5,611 nucleotides of DNA from Prevotella sp. UBA2711 (GTDB lineage Bacteria > Bacteroidota > Bacteroidia > Bacteroidales > Bacteroidaceae). A program made the position numbers and the translations under genes. Of this stretch, positions 1-4,681 are shown piece after piece; the stretch's first letter is position 1, and each line of letters starts with the position of its first letter. The DNA lies in the NCBI GenBank assembly GCA_002354095.1, contig DEKX01000030.1:153158-158768 (forward strand), given 5' to 3'. The notes beneath the pieces are model-generated. The model worked only from the letters and a program-made list of their open reading frames with translations. It did not search any database and was not told the origin of the DNA.

Positions 1-399
1 GACCGCAATGCCTTCGATAAGATTATCCAGGCTGGTGGCTACACTTCCATCCGCACCGGTCAGGCTCAGGATGCCAATGCCATCCTCATTCCTAAGGAGG
101 ATGCCGACGAGGCAATGGACTGCGCTTCTTGCATCGGCTGTGGCGCTTGCGTAGCCGCTTGTAAGAACGGCTCTGCCATGCTCTTCGTATCCAGCAAGGT
201 CAGCCAGCTCGCCCTGCTCCCACAGGGTAAGGTCGAGGCTGCCCGTCGTGTGAAGAACATGATTGCCAAGATGGACGAGCTGGGCTTCGGTAACTGCACC
301 AACACCCGTGCCTGCGAGGCAGTATGCCCAAAGAACGAGACCATCAGCAACATCGCCCGCCTCAACCGCGAGATGCTGAAGGCAAAGATTGCCGACTAA
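1..399 (+). CDS. frdB: Fumarate reductase / succinate dehydrogenase iron-sulfur subunit (C-terminal 132 residues; 5' end outside the window)
   Basis: This subunit passes electrons between the quinol-oxidising membrane subunit and the flavoprotein in fumarate reduction or succinate oxidation. The frame is open from base 1 to TAA at 397-399. Counting from the first residue in the window, C44-x2-C47-x2-C50-x3-C54 followed by C99, C105 and C109 reproduces the FrdB/SdhB layout. By family knowledge C44, C47, C50 and C109 bind the [4Fe-4S] cluster, and C54, C99 and C105 bind the [3Fe-4S] cluster. An extra Cys (C41) precedes the motif, and C54 is followed by Lys where many homologues have Pro. The N-terminal [2Fe-2S] domain is not visible. 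A strong terminator begins about 20 bases after the stop, so this is probably the last gene of its operon. In Bacteroidales this enzyme mainly works as a fumarate reductase; the symbol frdB rather than sdhB rests on that inference. Confidence 0.93.
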   Translation, partial: DRNAFDKIIQAGGYTSIRTGQAQDANAILIPKEDADEAMDCASCIGCGACVAACKNGSAMLFVSSKVSQLALLPQGKVEAARRVKNMIAKMDELGFGNCTNTRACEAVCPKNETISNIARLNREMLKAKIAD

Positions 400-419
400 G
401 TCTCTACATATTTTATAAT

Positions 420-452
420 AAAGAGCATCACATTGATTTGTGGTGCTCTTTT
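420..452. terminator. Bidirectional intrinsic terminator between converging genes
   Basis: AAAGAGCATCACA (420-432) pairs with TGTGGTGCTCTTT (439-451) through one G-U pair, leaving a 6-base loop. It is followed by TTTTAA on the plus strand, and on the minus strand by an AT-rich run (TTTATTATAAAAT). It lies between the stop of the Fe-S subunit gene (399) and the stop of the minus-strand glycosylase gene (459), so it can serve both. Confidence 0.88.
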
Positions 453-458
453 AATGTT

Positions 459-1097
459 TCATCGATTCAACAGTTCAAACATCCGCTTGTATGCCTCTAC
501 CTTTTTCTCGAAAGCCAGCGGATAAGCTCTGGATGAAGAGGGTAGGCGATAGAGTACCACTTGTTGCCCATGGCTATTGAGCGTGTTGGGGATAGGGACA
601 TAGGTGTTCACTTTGGGAACGCTGGGGATATTCATCGAGGTACAAAGCGTCTCCGTGGCTTTTTCGCCCGTAGTCACGATAGCTTGTAGTTGGGGCAGTC
701 GGGCTATCAAGGCGCAGATGTCTGTAGGCTCCACCACCTCCAGGAATTTGTCAGAGGCATTGTCCTGTAAGCGTCGGATGGCCGTTGAGGTATCGAAAAA
801 GGCAATACCCTTCTCTTGGCAGAAAGCCACGATGTCTGCGAGTTTAAAGCGTTTGGCGTCCTCATCCACGAAGTAGTTGCGGTCTCCGAAGAACACCGCC
901 CCCTCTATGCGCCAGTGGTCATTGATGAAGTTAGGATAGTAGAAGTCCATACACCATCGCTTGCGCGGAGGTGGAAAACTCCCCAGAAACAGCACCTTGG
1001 CATTCGCAGGCAGAAAGGGTATCAGCGGGTGATACTCCACACCATGTTGGCTACGGGCTATATGCTCCTTATTAAGATATGATGTCGTCTGTTCCAT
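459..1097 (-). CDS. Uracil-DNA glycosylase superfamily protein, family 6 (hypoxanthine-DNA glycosylase)-like
   Basis: Predicted base-excision-repair enzyme that removes a deaminated base (uracil or hypoxanthine) from DNA. Numbering from the far-upstream TTG at 1109, the motif-1 region VLFLGSFPPP (39-48) is followed by YYPNFINDHWRI (57-68). This lines up with the YYxHPxNxFWxI block of family 6 enzymes and places N63 at the proposed catalytic Asn. LPSSSRAY (189-196) matches the C-terminal LPSTSPAN-like motif. I chose the ATG at 1097 (residue 5 of that count) because the TTG at 1109 lies inside the TACCTTTG promoter box and cannot be part of the message. That gives 212 residues, a normal size for the superfamily. 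The gene converges on the Fe-S subunit gene and appears monocistronic. Substrate cannot be told from sequence; a general UDG-like assignment is safer than a specific one. Confidence 0.85.
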   Translation of the reverse strand: MEQTTSYLNKEHIARSQHGVEYHPLIPFLPANAKVLFLGSFPPPRKRWCMDFYYPNFINDHWRIEGAVFFGDRNYFVDEDAKRFKLADIVAFCQEKGIAFFDTSTAIRRLQDNASDKFLEVVEPTDICALIARLPQLQAIVTTGEKATETLCTSMNIPSVPKVNTYVPIPNTLNSHGQQVVLYRLPSSSRAYPLAFEKKVEAYKRMFELLNR

Positions 1098-1106
1098 ATA
1101 TATATA

Positions 1107-1138
1107 CAAAGGTACGAATAAGCGAGAAGAAAACCAAA
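1107..1138 (-). promoter_or_regulatory. Bacteroidetes-type promoter of the glycosylase gene
   Basis: On the minus strand TACCTTTG (1114-1107) matches the TAnnTTTG -7 box exactly. A TTTG (1138-1135) lies 20 bases upstream as the -33 element. The start codon at 1097 is only 9 bases past the box, so the 5' leader should be only a few bases, a near-leaderless message. The box overlaps a possible TTG start in the same frame, which rules that start out. Confidence 0.8.
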
Positions 1139-1196
1139 AACTAATGCCCCATTTGATGTAAATTGTGAATTATTCTTAAATATTAGCACTAAAATG

Positions 1197-1582
1197 TCAC
1201 ACAGATCTCTCAGATCCCACAGATTCCTAATGATTCTAGAGCGAACTGCTGTCGCAGTTATGTTGTGCTGCAGGGCCTTCTGCGCTCATGCAAGCATGGC
1301 TCCGAATCCCCTACATCCCAACACCACCTCTGACGAGGATGGTTCGCTCTAGAATCATTCCCACAGATTTTATCTTCCATTGGGGATTGAAACTTGAAAC
1401 CTGATAATTAATCTGTGGAAAATGGTGATGGATAGAACCACATCGTCAGAGGTGGTCACACGATTTTAAGGGGTTATTAGCCAAGCTTGCTTGAGATGAT
1501 AAGCACTTAATATGGAGTGAAACAGCAACGCTGTTCTATCCATCATCATTTAAAATCTGTGAGATCTGTGAAATCTGTGTGA
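1197..1582. repeat. Structured intergenic repeat, copy A (386 bp, terminal inverted repeats, three-armed fold)
   Basis: This fills the gap between the glycosylase promoter and the FNT gene. With flanking bases, 1195-1225 and the complement of 1554-1584 pair over 31 positions with 3 mismatches. Each end holds three 9-bp units (CAGAT at 1202, 1211 and 1220; ATCTGTG on the right). Arm 1 closes with a perfect 18-bp stem, AATGATTCTAGAGCGAAC (1229-1246) with 1342-1359. Inside or next to it are AACTGC-TGTC-GCAGTT (1244-1259) and CATGC-AA-GCATG (1287-1298). Arm 2 is CCACAGATT (1361-1369) with AATCTGTGG (1410-1418). Arm 3 closes with 1420-1438 against 1533-1551, 19 bp with one G-T pair, and contains ACCAC/GTGGT (1437-1456) and AACAGC-AAC-GCTGTT (1521-1535). 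Arm 1 differs in sequence from copies B and C. No credible ORF is present. It ends 6-8 bases past the FNT stop codon. Confidence 0.93.
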
Positions 1583-1590
1583 CATTAAAT

Positions 1591-2205
1591 TCACTCGTGG
1601 GGAGTAAAATAGAGTGTCCAGCGATAGAGGTTGCAACCGACGAAATTGCCAAGAACTTCGCTGAGATATACTATAAGCACATCGACCTGTAACAATTGAG
1701 CACTGGGAGCAATCAAGAAATAGAAAGCATCGGCGATACTATGAGCAAAACCGCAAAGGATGAAGACAGGCACACCCAGGATAAGGGTCAGCATCTTGCC
1801 TTTACGAGCAAACTCAACAGCAGTAGTCATGATGAAACCACAACCAATAGCTAATAGGAAGCAGGCGAACGGTCCTTTTGCCAATCGTCCTGCCAATATC
1901 TTGGAAGCGGGTTCGATGCAATCGGGTTGGGCATAAGCAATAAGCCAGGCCGTCAGCAGACAACCGAGGATATTCCCCAAGAGCACTACAGTGAGCATCG
2001 ACCAGTCGCCCTGGCGACGGATGAACCCTGCAGTACCCGTATATAGTTTCAACCCGTAATAAACGACGGTGGTAAGACCGAAGGCGAATAGTACGGCACC
2101 TGCAACGCCGCCAACACGCAGATTCACCACACAACCTATTGAAATACAGATTCCTGCTAGGACAGACAGGGGCAGAATGTCTCTCAGTAATGCTATCTTT
2201 TTCAT
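1591..2205 (-). CDS. Formate/nitrite transporter (FNT) family channel, short form
   Basis: Inner-membrane channel for small monovalent anions such as formate or nitrite, normally a pentamer. The 204-residue product is almost entirely hydrophobic, with about six membrane segments (roughly 8-28, 33-55, 70-92, 112-130, 138-158 and 172-195). The FNT signature is visible as GFAHSIADAFYF (152-163), where family members usually have GFEHSIAN; H155 matches the central pore His and the usual Glu is replaced by Ala. LGNFVG (186-190) matches the C-terminal N-x-VGG motif. Typical FocA/NirC proteins are about 250-290 residues, so this is a short variant with reduced loops. The ATG at 2205 (MKKIALLRD) is chosen because the longer frame to 2268 runs through a promoter box. 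Formate would suit a mixed-acid fermenter, but substrate is not determined by sequence. Confidence 0.85.
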   Translation of the reverse strand: MKKIALLRDILPLSVLAGICISIGCVVNLRVGGVAGAVLFAFGLTTVVYYGLKLYTGTAGFIRRQGDWSMLTVVLLGNILGCLLTAWLIAYAQPDCIEPASKILAGRLAKGPFACFLLAIGCGFIMTTAVEFARKGKMLTLILGVPVFILCGFAHSIADAFYFLIAPSAQLLQVDVLIVYLSEVLGNFVGCNLYRWTLYFTPHE

Positions 2206-2225
2206 ATCTTTGCTTTTATCGACTG

Positions 2226-2233
2226 CAAAGATA
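2226..2233 (-). promoter_or_regulatory. -7 box of the FNT gene promoter
   Basis: The minus strand reads TATCTTTG from 2233 to 2226, an exact TAnnTTTG match, 20 bases before the ATG at 2205. No clear TTTG -33 element is seen at the usual distance; the region holds TTTCTGCG at best. The box sets the start choice for the FNT gene. Confidence 0.7.
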
Positions 2234-2281
2234 CAATTTTTCAATAGGATATCGCAGAAATCCCCCAAAATTTTTCTTATC

Positions 2282-2670
2282 TCACACAGATCTCTCAGAT
2301 CCCACAGATTTAAAATGGTGTCAGAGAGGACTGCTCACGCAGTGATGTTATGTACCAACTGCCGTGGAGCTCAAGTAAACTTGGCTCCTCGTCACTTGCT
2401 ACATAACGCAAAATCCTTCTGATTTTGTCCTCTCTGCCCCCATTCCCACAGATTTTATCTTCCATTGGGGATTGAAACTTGAAACCTTGAAAAATTAATC
2501 TGTGGAAAATGGTGATGGATAGAACCACGTCGTCAGAGGTGGTCACTCGATATTAAGTGATTATTAGCCAAGCTTGCTTGAGATGATAAGCACTTAATAT
2601 GGAGTGGAACAGCATAAGCTGTTCTATCCATCATCATTTAAAATCTGTGAGATCTGTGTAATCTGTGTGA
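2282..2670. repeat. Structured intergenic repeat, copy B (389 bp)
   Basis: This fills the gap between the divergent promoters of the FNT and GxxExxY genes, in the same orientation as copies A and C. The ends are inverted repeats of 9-bp units (left from 2282, right ending 2670). Arm 1 closes with AATGGTGTCAGAGAGGAC (2314-2331) and 2427-2444, 18 bp with 2 mismatches. Within it are ACTGC-TCAC-GCAGT (2330-2343), GTTATGTA/TACATAAC (2347-2354 with 2400-2407), GGAGC-T-CAAG/CTTG-GCTCC (2366-2388) and CAAAATC/GATTTTG (2409-2427). Arm 2 is 2446-2454 with 2497-2505. Arm 3 opens with the same 19-base GGTGATGGATAGAAC-type stem. Inside it TTAAGTG pairs perfectly with CACTTAA, and the AACAGC/GCTGTT hairpin has the loop ATAA instead of AAC. 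The stretch 2303-2456 is identical to 3129-3282 in copy C. Overlapping short ORFs are not credible. Confidence 0.93.
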
Positions 2671-2678
2671 CATAATAA

Positions 2679-2709
2679 TTTGGAGTTATGTAAAAAATCC
2701 GTACCTTTG
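2679..2709 (+). promoter_or_regulatory. Promoter of the GxxExxY gene
   Basis: TTTG (2679-2682), a 19-base spacer and TACCTTTG (2702-2709) match the Bacteroidetes consensus in both boxes and spacing. The ATG follows at 2730. The promoter lies in the short gap between the right end of copy B (2670) and the gene, so the gene has its own promoter and need not be read from outside. Confidence 0.8.
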
Positions 2710-2729
2710 CATAAAATTACGAAACAGAT

Positions 2730-3101
2730 ATGGAACAGAATGAATTGACTTACTTGATAAGAGGAGCAATTTTTGAGGTTTATAATCAATTAGGCCCCGG
2801 TCTTTTAGAGTCGGTCTATGAAGAAGCTTTATGCTATGAATTGGAAAATAAAGGACTGCAAGTTGAAAGACAGAAGGTTGTACCATTAGTATATAAAGGA
2901 CATGAGTTGCATACTGATCTCCGATTGGACATTCTCGTTGAAAATCAAATAGTAATAGAGTTAAAGGCGGTTGAAGAAATAAAACCAGTATTCTATAAGC
3001 AATTAAAGACGTATCTTAAGTTAACTAACAAACACTTAGGGTTATTGGTTAACTTCAGTTCACAGGATTTAAAGGAAGGTATCCATCGCGTTATTCTCTA
3101 A
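2730..3101 (+). CDS. GxxExxY protein (PD-(D/E)XK nuclease superfamily)
   Basis: This 123-residue protein belongs to the GxxExxY family (TIGR04256; PDDEXK_3 fold), whose biological role is unknown. The name motif is GLLESVY (24-30) within LGPGLLESVYEEAL. The nuclease-type core is RLDILVENQIVIELKA: D67, then E77-x-K79, the D...ExK metal-binding and catalytic pattern. QLKTYLKL (91-98) supplies the conserved Gln/Tyr helix. All key residues are present, so it should be catalytically competent. Length is typical and the ATG sits 20 bases after the -7 box. The gene is AT-rich compared with its neighbours, suggesting transfer. It is enclosed by repeat copies B and C, which is its most notable context: it could act on the repeats, or simply be cargo. 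It is not an obvious restriction-modification partner, as no methylase lies nearby. Confidence 0.9.
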   Translation: MEQNELTYLIRGAIFEVYNQLGPGLLESVYEEALCYELENKGLQVERQKVVPLVYKGHELHTDLRLDILVENQIVIELKAVEEIKPVFYKQLKTYLKLTNKHLGLLVNFSSQDLKEGIHRVIL

Positions 3102-3107
3102 TTACAG

Positions 3108-3524
3108 TCACACAGATCTCTCAGATCTCACAGATTTAAAATGGTGTCAGAGAGGACTGCTCACGCAGTGATGTTATGTACCAACTGCCGTGGAGCTCAA
3201 GTAAACTTGGCTCCTCGTCACTTGCTACATAACGCAAAATCCTTCTGATTTTGTCCTCTCTGCCCCCATTCCCACAGATTTTTGAACCTTGAATTCTGCG
3301 CTCGACCTTTGGTCGCTCATTAGAGCTTGCGAATCTTGAGAAACTTGAAAAAATCTGTGGAAAATGGTGATGGATAGAACCACGTCGTCAGAGGTGGTCA
3401 CACGATTTTAAGGGGTTATTAGCCAAGCTTGCTTGAGATGATAAGCACTTAAAATGGGGTGGAACAGCAACGCTGTTCTATCCATCATCATTTAAAATCT
3501 GTGAGATCTGTGTAATCTGTGTGA
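3108..3524. repeat. Structured intergenic repeat, copy C (417 bp, expanded middle arm)
   Basis: It starts 6 bases after the GxxExxY stop codon and has the same orientation and layout as A and B. Terminal inverted repeats start at 3108 and end at 3524. Arm 1 is identical to copy B (3129-3282 equals 2303-2456). Arm 2 keeps its CCACAGATT/AATCTGTGG base stem (3272-3280 with 3352-3360) but is 89 bases, against 58 in A and 60 in B. The extra sequence contains its own hairpin, CGACC-TTT-GGTCG (3303-3315). Arm 3 resembles copy A more than B, with TTAAGGGG and the AACAGC-AAC-GCTGTT hairpin. One base of the left end differs (CTCACAGATT instead of CCCACAGATT). No credible ORF is present. It may also act as a 3' structure for the nuclease mRNA. 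Confidence 0.93.
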
Positions 3525-3530
3525 CAATTA

Positions 3531-3579
3531 AAATCCGTGAAATAAAAAAATTTCCGTGATTTCCGTGATTTCTGTGTGA
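3531..3579. repeat. Degenerate 9-bp tandem repeats resembling a lone element end
   Basis: AAATCCGTGA (3531-3540) is followed, after an A-rich run, by TTTCCGTGA, TTTCCGTGA and TTTCTGTGTGA (3551-3579). The period is 9, and the units match the ATCTGTGnn units in the right ends of copies A-C with C for T changes. It sits directly upstream of the upxY -7 box and in the same orientation as the right end of copy C. It may be a decayed end of a fourth copy or a binding-site array. Confidence 0.65.
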
Positions 3580-3586
3580 AAAATCG

Positions 3587-3594
3587 TATCTTTG
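3587..3594 (+). promoter_or_regulatory. -7 box upstream of the UpxY-like gene
   Basis: TATCTTTG matches TAnnTTTG exactly and lies 20 bases before the ATG at 3615. The -33 position falls within the 9-bp tandem repeats and has no clear TTTG, so repeat-binding factors could influence this promoter. That last point is inference. Confidence 0.65.
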
Positions 3595-3614
3595 CAAACA
3601 GAAAAGTATGAGTA

Positions 3615-4223
3615 ATGGCAACACCTGATAATCAGCACCAACAATTAAAGTGGTTCCCCATGCGCATCACTTATGGAAGACCCGAGCGCATGATTCGCTT
3701 CCAGGAGCTGCTCAAAAAGGAGCAGCTGGAGTATTTCTTGCCTATGCGTGTGGACTACCAGAAAACCGATGACTGGAATGTCCGCAAATCCTATGTCCCC
3801 GCTGTCAACGGACTGATTTTCATCCATTCCACCCAGGAGGAACTTACCAATCTGAAGATGACGCGCAAGGGTTTTGAGCCCATGCACTACTTCATGAACC
3901 ATTTCGCAGAAGCCGAGGCAGACAGGATATTGGTCATTCCCGACCGCCAGATGGACAATTTTATGAGCGTCTATACCCGTAACGACAGTCGTATCTCACT
4001 TTTAGAATATACCGATTTCATCGCGAAACCAGGCAAGCGCGTCCGCATTACCCAGGGAGATTTCGAAAATACCATCGGCACCATCAAACGCATCAAGAAG
4101 AACCAGTGTATTGTCGTCCAGTTAGAAGGCTTCACCGCCCTTGCCATCGCCTTCGTCCCCCCCTCCTGGCTCGAAGAACTCTCCGAGTCCGATTATCAAG
4201 CCCTCATGGAGGTTAAAAAGTAA
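3615..4223 (+). CDS. UpxY family transcription antiterminator (NusG paralogue)
   Basis: NusG-like protein of 202 residues that would ride on RNA polymerase and prevent early termination of a specific operon; UpxY proteins do this for capsule loci in Bacteroides. The NGN domain covers about residues 11-115, with WFPMRITYGRPERMI (13-27), then YFLPM and VPAVNGLIFIHST (61-73). A KOW domain follows at about 138-172 (KPGKRVRITQGDFENTIGTIKRI...VVQLEG). The ATG at 3615 is used because the ATG at 3608 hits a stop within seven codons. In Bacteroides upxY normally heads a capsule operon with upxZ next. Here it is followed by a non-coding stretch, a broken ORF6N gene and an IS66 element, so its target operon is absent, lies beyond the insertion, or has been lost. 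Base composition is like the chromosomal genes rather than the AT-rich nuclease gene. Confidence 0.88.
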   Translation: MATPDNQHQQLKWFPMRITYGRPERMIRFQELLKKEQLEYFLPMRVDYQKTDDWNVRKSYVPAVNGLIFIHSTQEELTNLKMTRKGFEPMHYFMNHFAEAEADRILVIPDRQMDNFMSVYTRNDSRISLLEYTDFIAKPGKRVRITQGDFENTIGTIKRIKKNQCIVVQLEGFTALAIAFVPPSWLEELSESDYQALMEVKK

Positions 4224-4402
4224 TCGTTTTGTTTTGTTGTTTCAACATTTATTCGTACCTTTGCAGCCGTTAAATATGTATAATCTAATCAAAATGTTGC
4301 TGAAAGTCAGTGCATCCGATGCCGATTTACATCTTTCGCGGTCCCTTTTCGAGCCACTACCCACCCCCAAGGCAGTGACCCTCTCTTTTTGTCTCCGCCA
4401 CC
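4224..4402 (+). other. Gene-poor stretch after upxY with a promoter and one unrecognised 45-codon frame
   Basis: A consensus promoter (4232-4263) is followed by an ATG at 4276 that opens 45 codons ending at 4413. The predicted peptide (MYNLIKMLLKVSASDADL...) has no domain I recognise, and its end overlaps the first codons of the ORF6N remnant. It may be a chance frame, or the promoter and leader of whatever gene once joined the ORF6N sequence. No terminator hairpin is evident after upxY. Confidence 0.35.
4232..4263 (+). promoter_or_regulatory. Promoter downstream of upxY
   Basis: TTTTG (4232-4236), a 19-base spacer and TACCTTTG (4256-4263) form one of the best promoter matches in the window. 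It starts 9 bases after the upxY stop and points toward the ORF6N remnant, so it may be the original promoter of that gene before its 5' coding part was lost. Confidence 0.72.
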
Positions 4403-4600
4403 AATTGCAATAACCCTGATAAGTTCCCTGCTCACTATATGTTTGAGTTGAGTAAGAGCGAATTACGTGATTTGCGGTCGAAAATTTCGACCACAAATGT
4501 TTCATTCATGAACCGCAAACCAACTAAAGTTTTCACAGAACGCGGTCTGTATATGCTCGCTACTATTATAGATATACTCGAAGTGGCGGAAGAGACAACA
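4403..4600 (+). pseudogene. ORF6N-domain DNA-binding protein fragment, truncated at 5' end and cut by IS66
   Basis: The frame reads NCNNPDKFPAHYMFELSKSE, then LRDLRSKISTTN, MNRKPTKVFTERGLYMLATI and EVAEETT. This matches the second half of the ORF6N domain (usual forms: RNNPDKFP..Y.FEL.KSE; LRSK.S..N; P.VFTE.GLYMLATIL). Similarity begins before the ATG at 4439, so that Met is internal and the true N-terminal half (the usual IRGQKVMLD-type region) is missing upstream of about 4403. The normal continuation into a TT.AI.ETFA.IREL-like tail stops at 4600, where the IS66 end begins; the frame then runs 14 codons into the IS to a stop at 4640-4642. ORF6N proteins are common in Bacteroidetes mobile regions and phages. 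This copy is almost certainly inactive. Confidence 0.8.
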
Positions 4601-4623
4601 GTAAGCGGTCATTTTAGACCGTA

Positions 4624-4654
4624 TTGCGTACCTAATATATAAAGATTATCTTTG
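4624..4654 (+). promoter_or_regulatory. IS66 internal promoter for tnpA-tnpB
   Basis: TTG (4624-4626), a 20-base spacer and TATCTTTG (4647-4654) form a Bacteroidetes promoter within the IS left end. The TTG at 4652 that could extend the tnpA frame upstream is part of the -7 box, so it is not the start. Confidence 0.68.
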
Positions 4655-4681
4655 CGGCGTATATCCAAAACGCAACAAAGA

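Larger units (their letters stand above)
2282..3524. mobile_element. Possible composite unit: GxxExxY nuclease gene bracketed by repeat copies B and C
   Basis: Copies B and C lie in direct orientation on either side of the nuclease gene. Only about 60 bases (holding its promoter) separate B from the start codon, and 6 bases separate the stop codon from C. B and C share 154 identical bases in arm 1. The gene between them is clearly richer in A and T than the flanking glycosylase, FNT and UpxY genes. These are observations; that the whole segment moves or is maintained as a unit is inference. No flanking target duplication was recognised. Confidence 0.35.

Noticed and set aside
1098..1109. TTG start extending the glycosylase by four residues
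   Set aside because: The TTG is the end of the -7 box TACCTTTG, so it lies upstream of the transcript start.
1384..1401. GATTGAAAC-like strings in the arm-2 loops of copies A and B, resembling the end of many CRISPR repeats
   Set aside because: There is no regular repeat-spacer spacing and no cas gene; the strings belong to the shared element loop.
2206..2268. Upstream ATG extending the FNT protein by 21 residues
   Set aside because: The extension covers the TATCTTTG promoter box, and the added residues are not like an FNT N-terminus; the product from 2205 begins with a typical MKK.
2069..2422. Plus-strand open frame of 117 codons across the FNT start and copy B
   Set aside because: It is antisense to the FNT gene and its promoter and has no recognisable domain.
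2310..2546. Minus-strand open frame of 78 codons through copy B
   Set aside because: It crosses arm boundaries and stems, lacks a promoter and is broken in copies A and C; a by-product of repeat sequence.
1197..3524. Group II intron or retron as an explanation for the branched repeats
   Set aside because: No reverse transcriptase, no domain V-like hairpin and no msr/msd arrangement were seen; the inverted 9-bp-unit ends fit a DNA repeat better.
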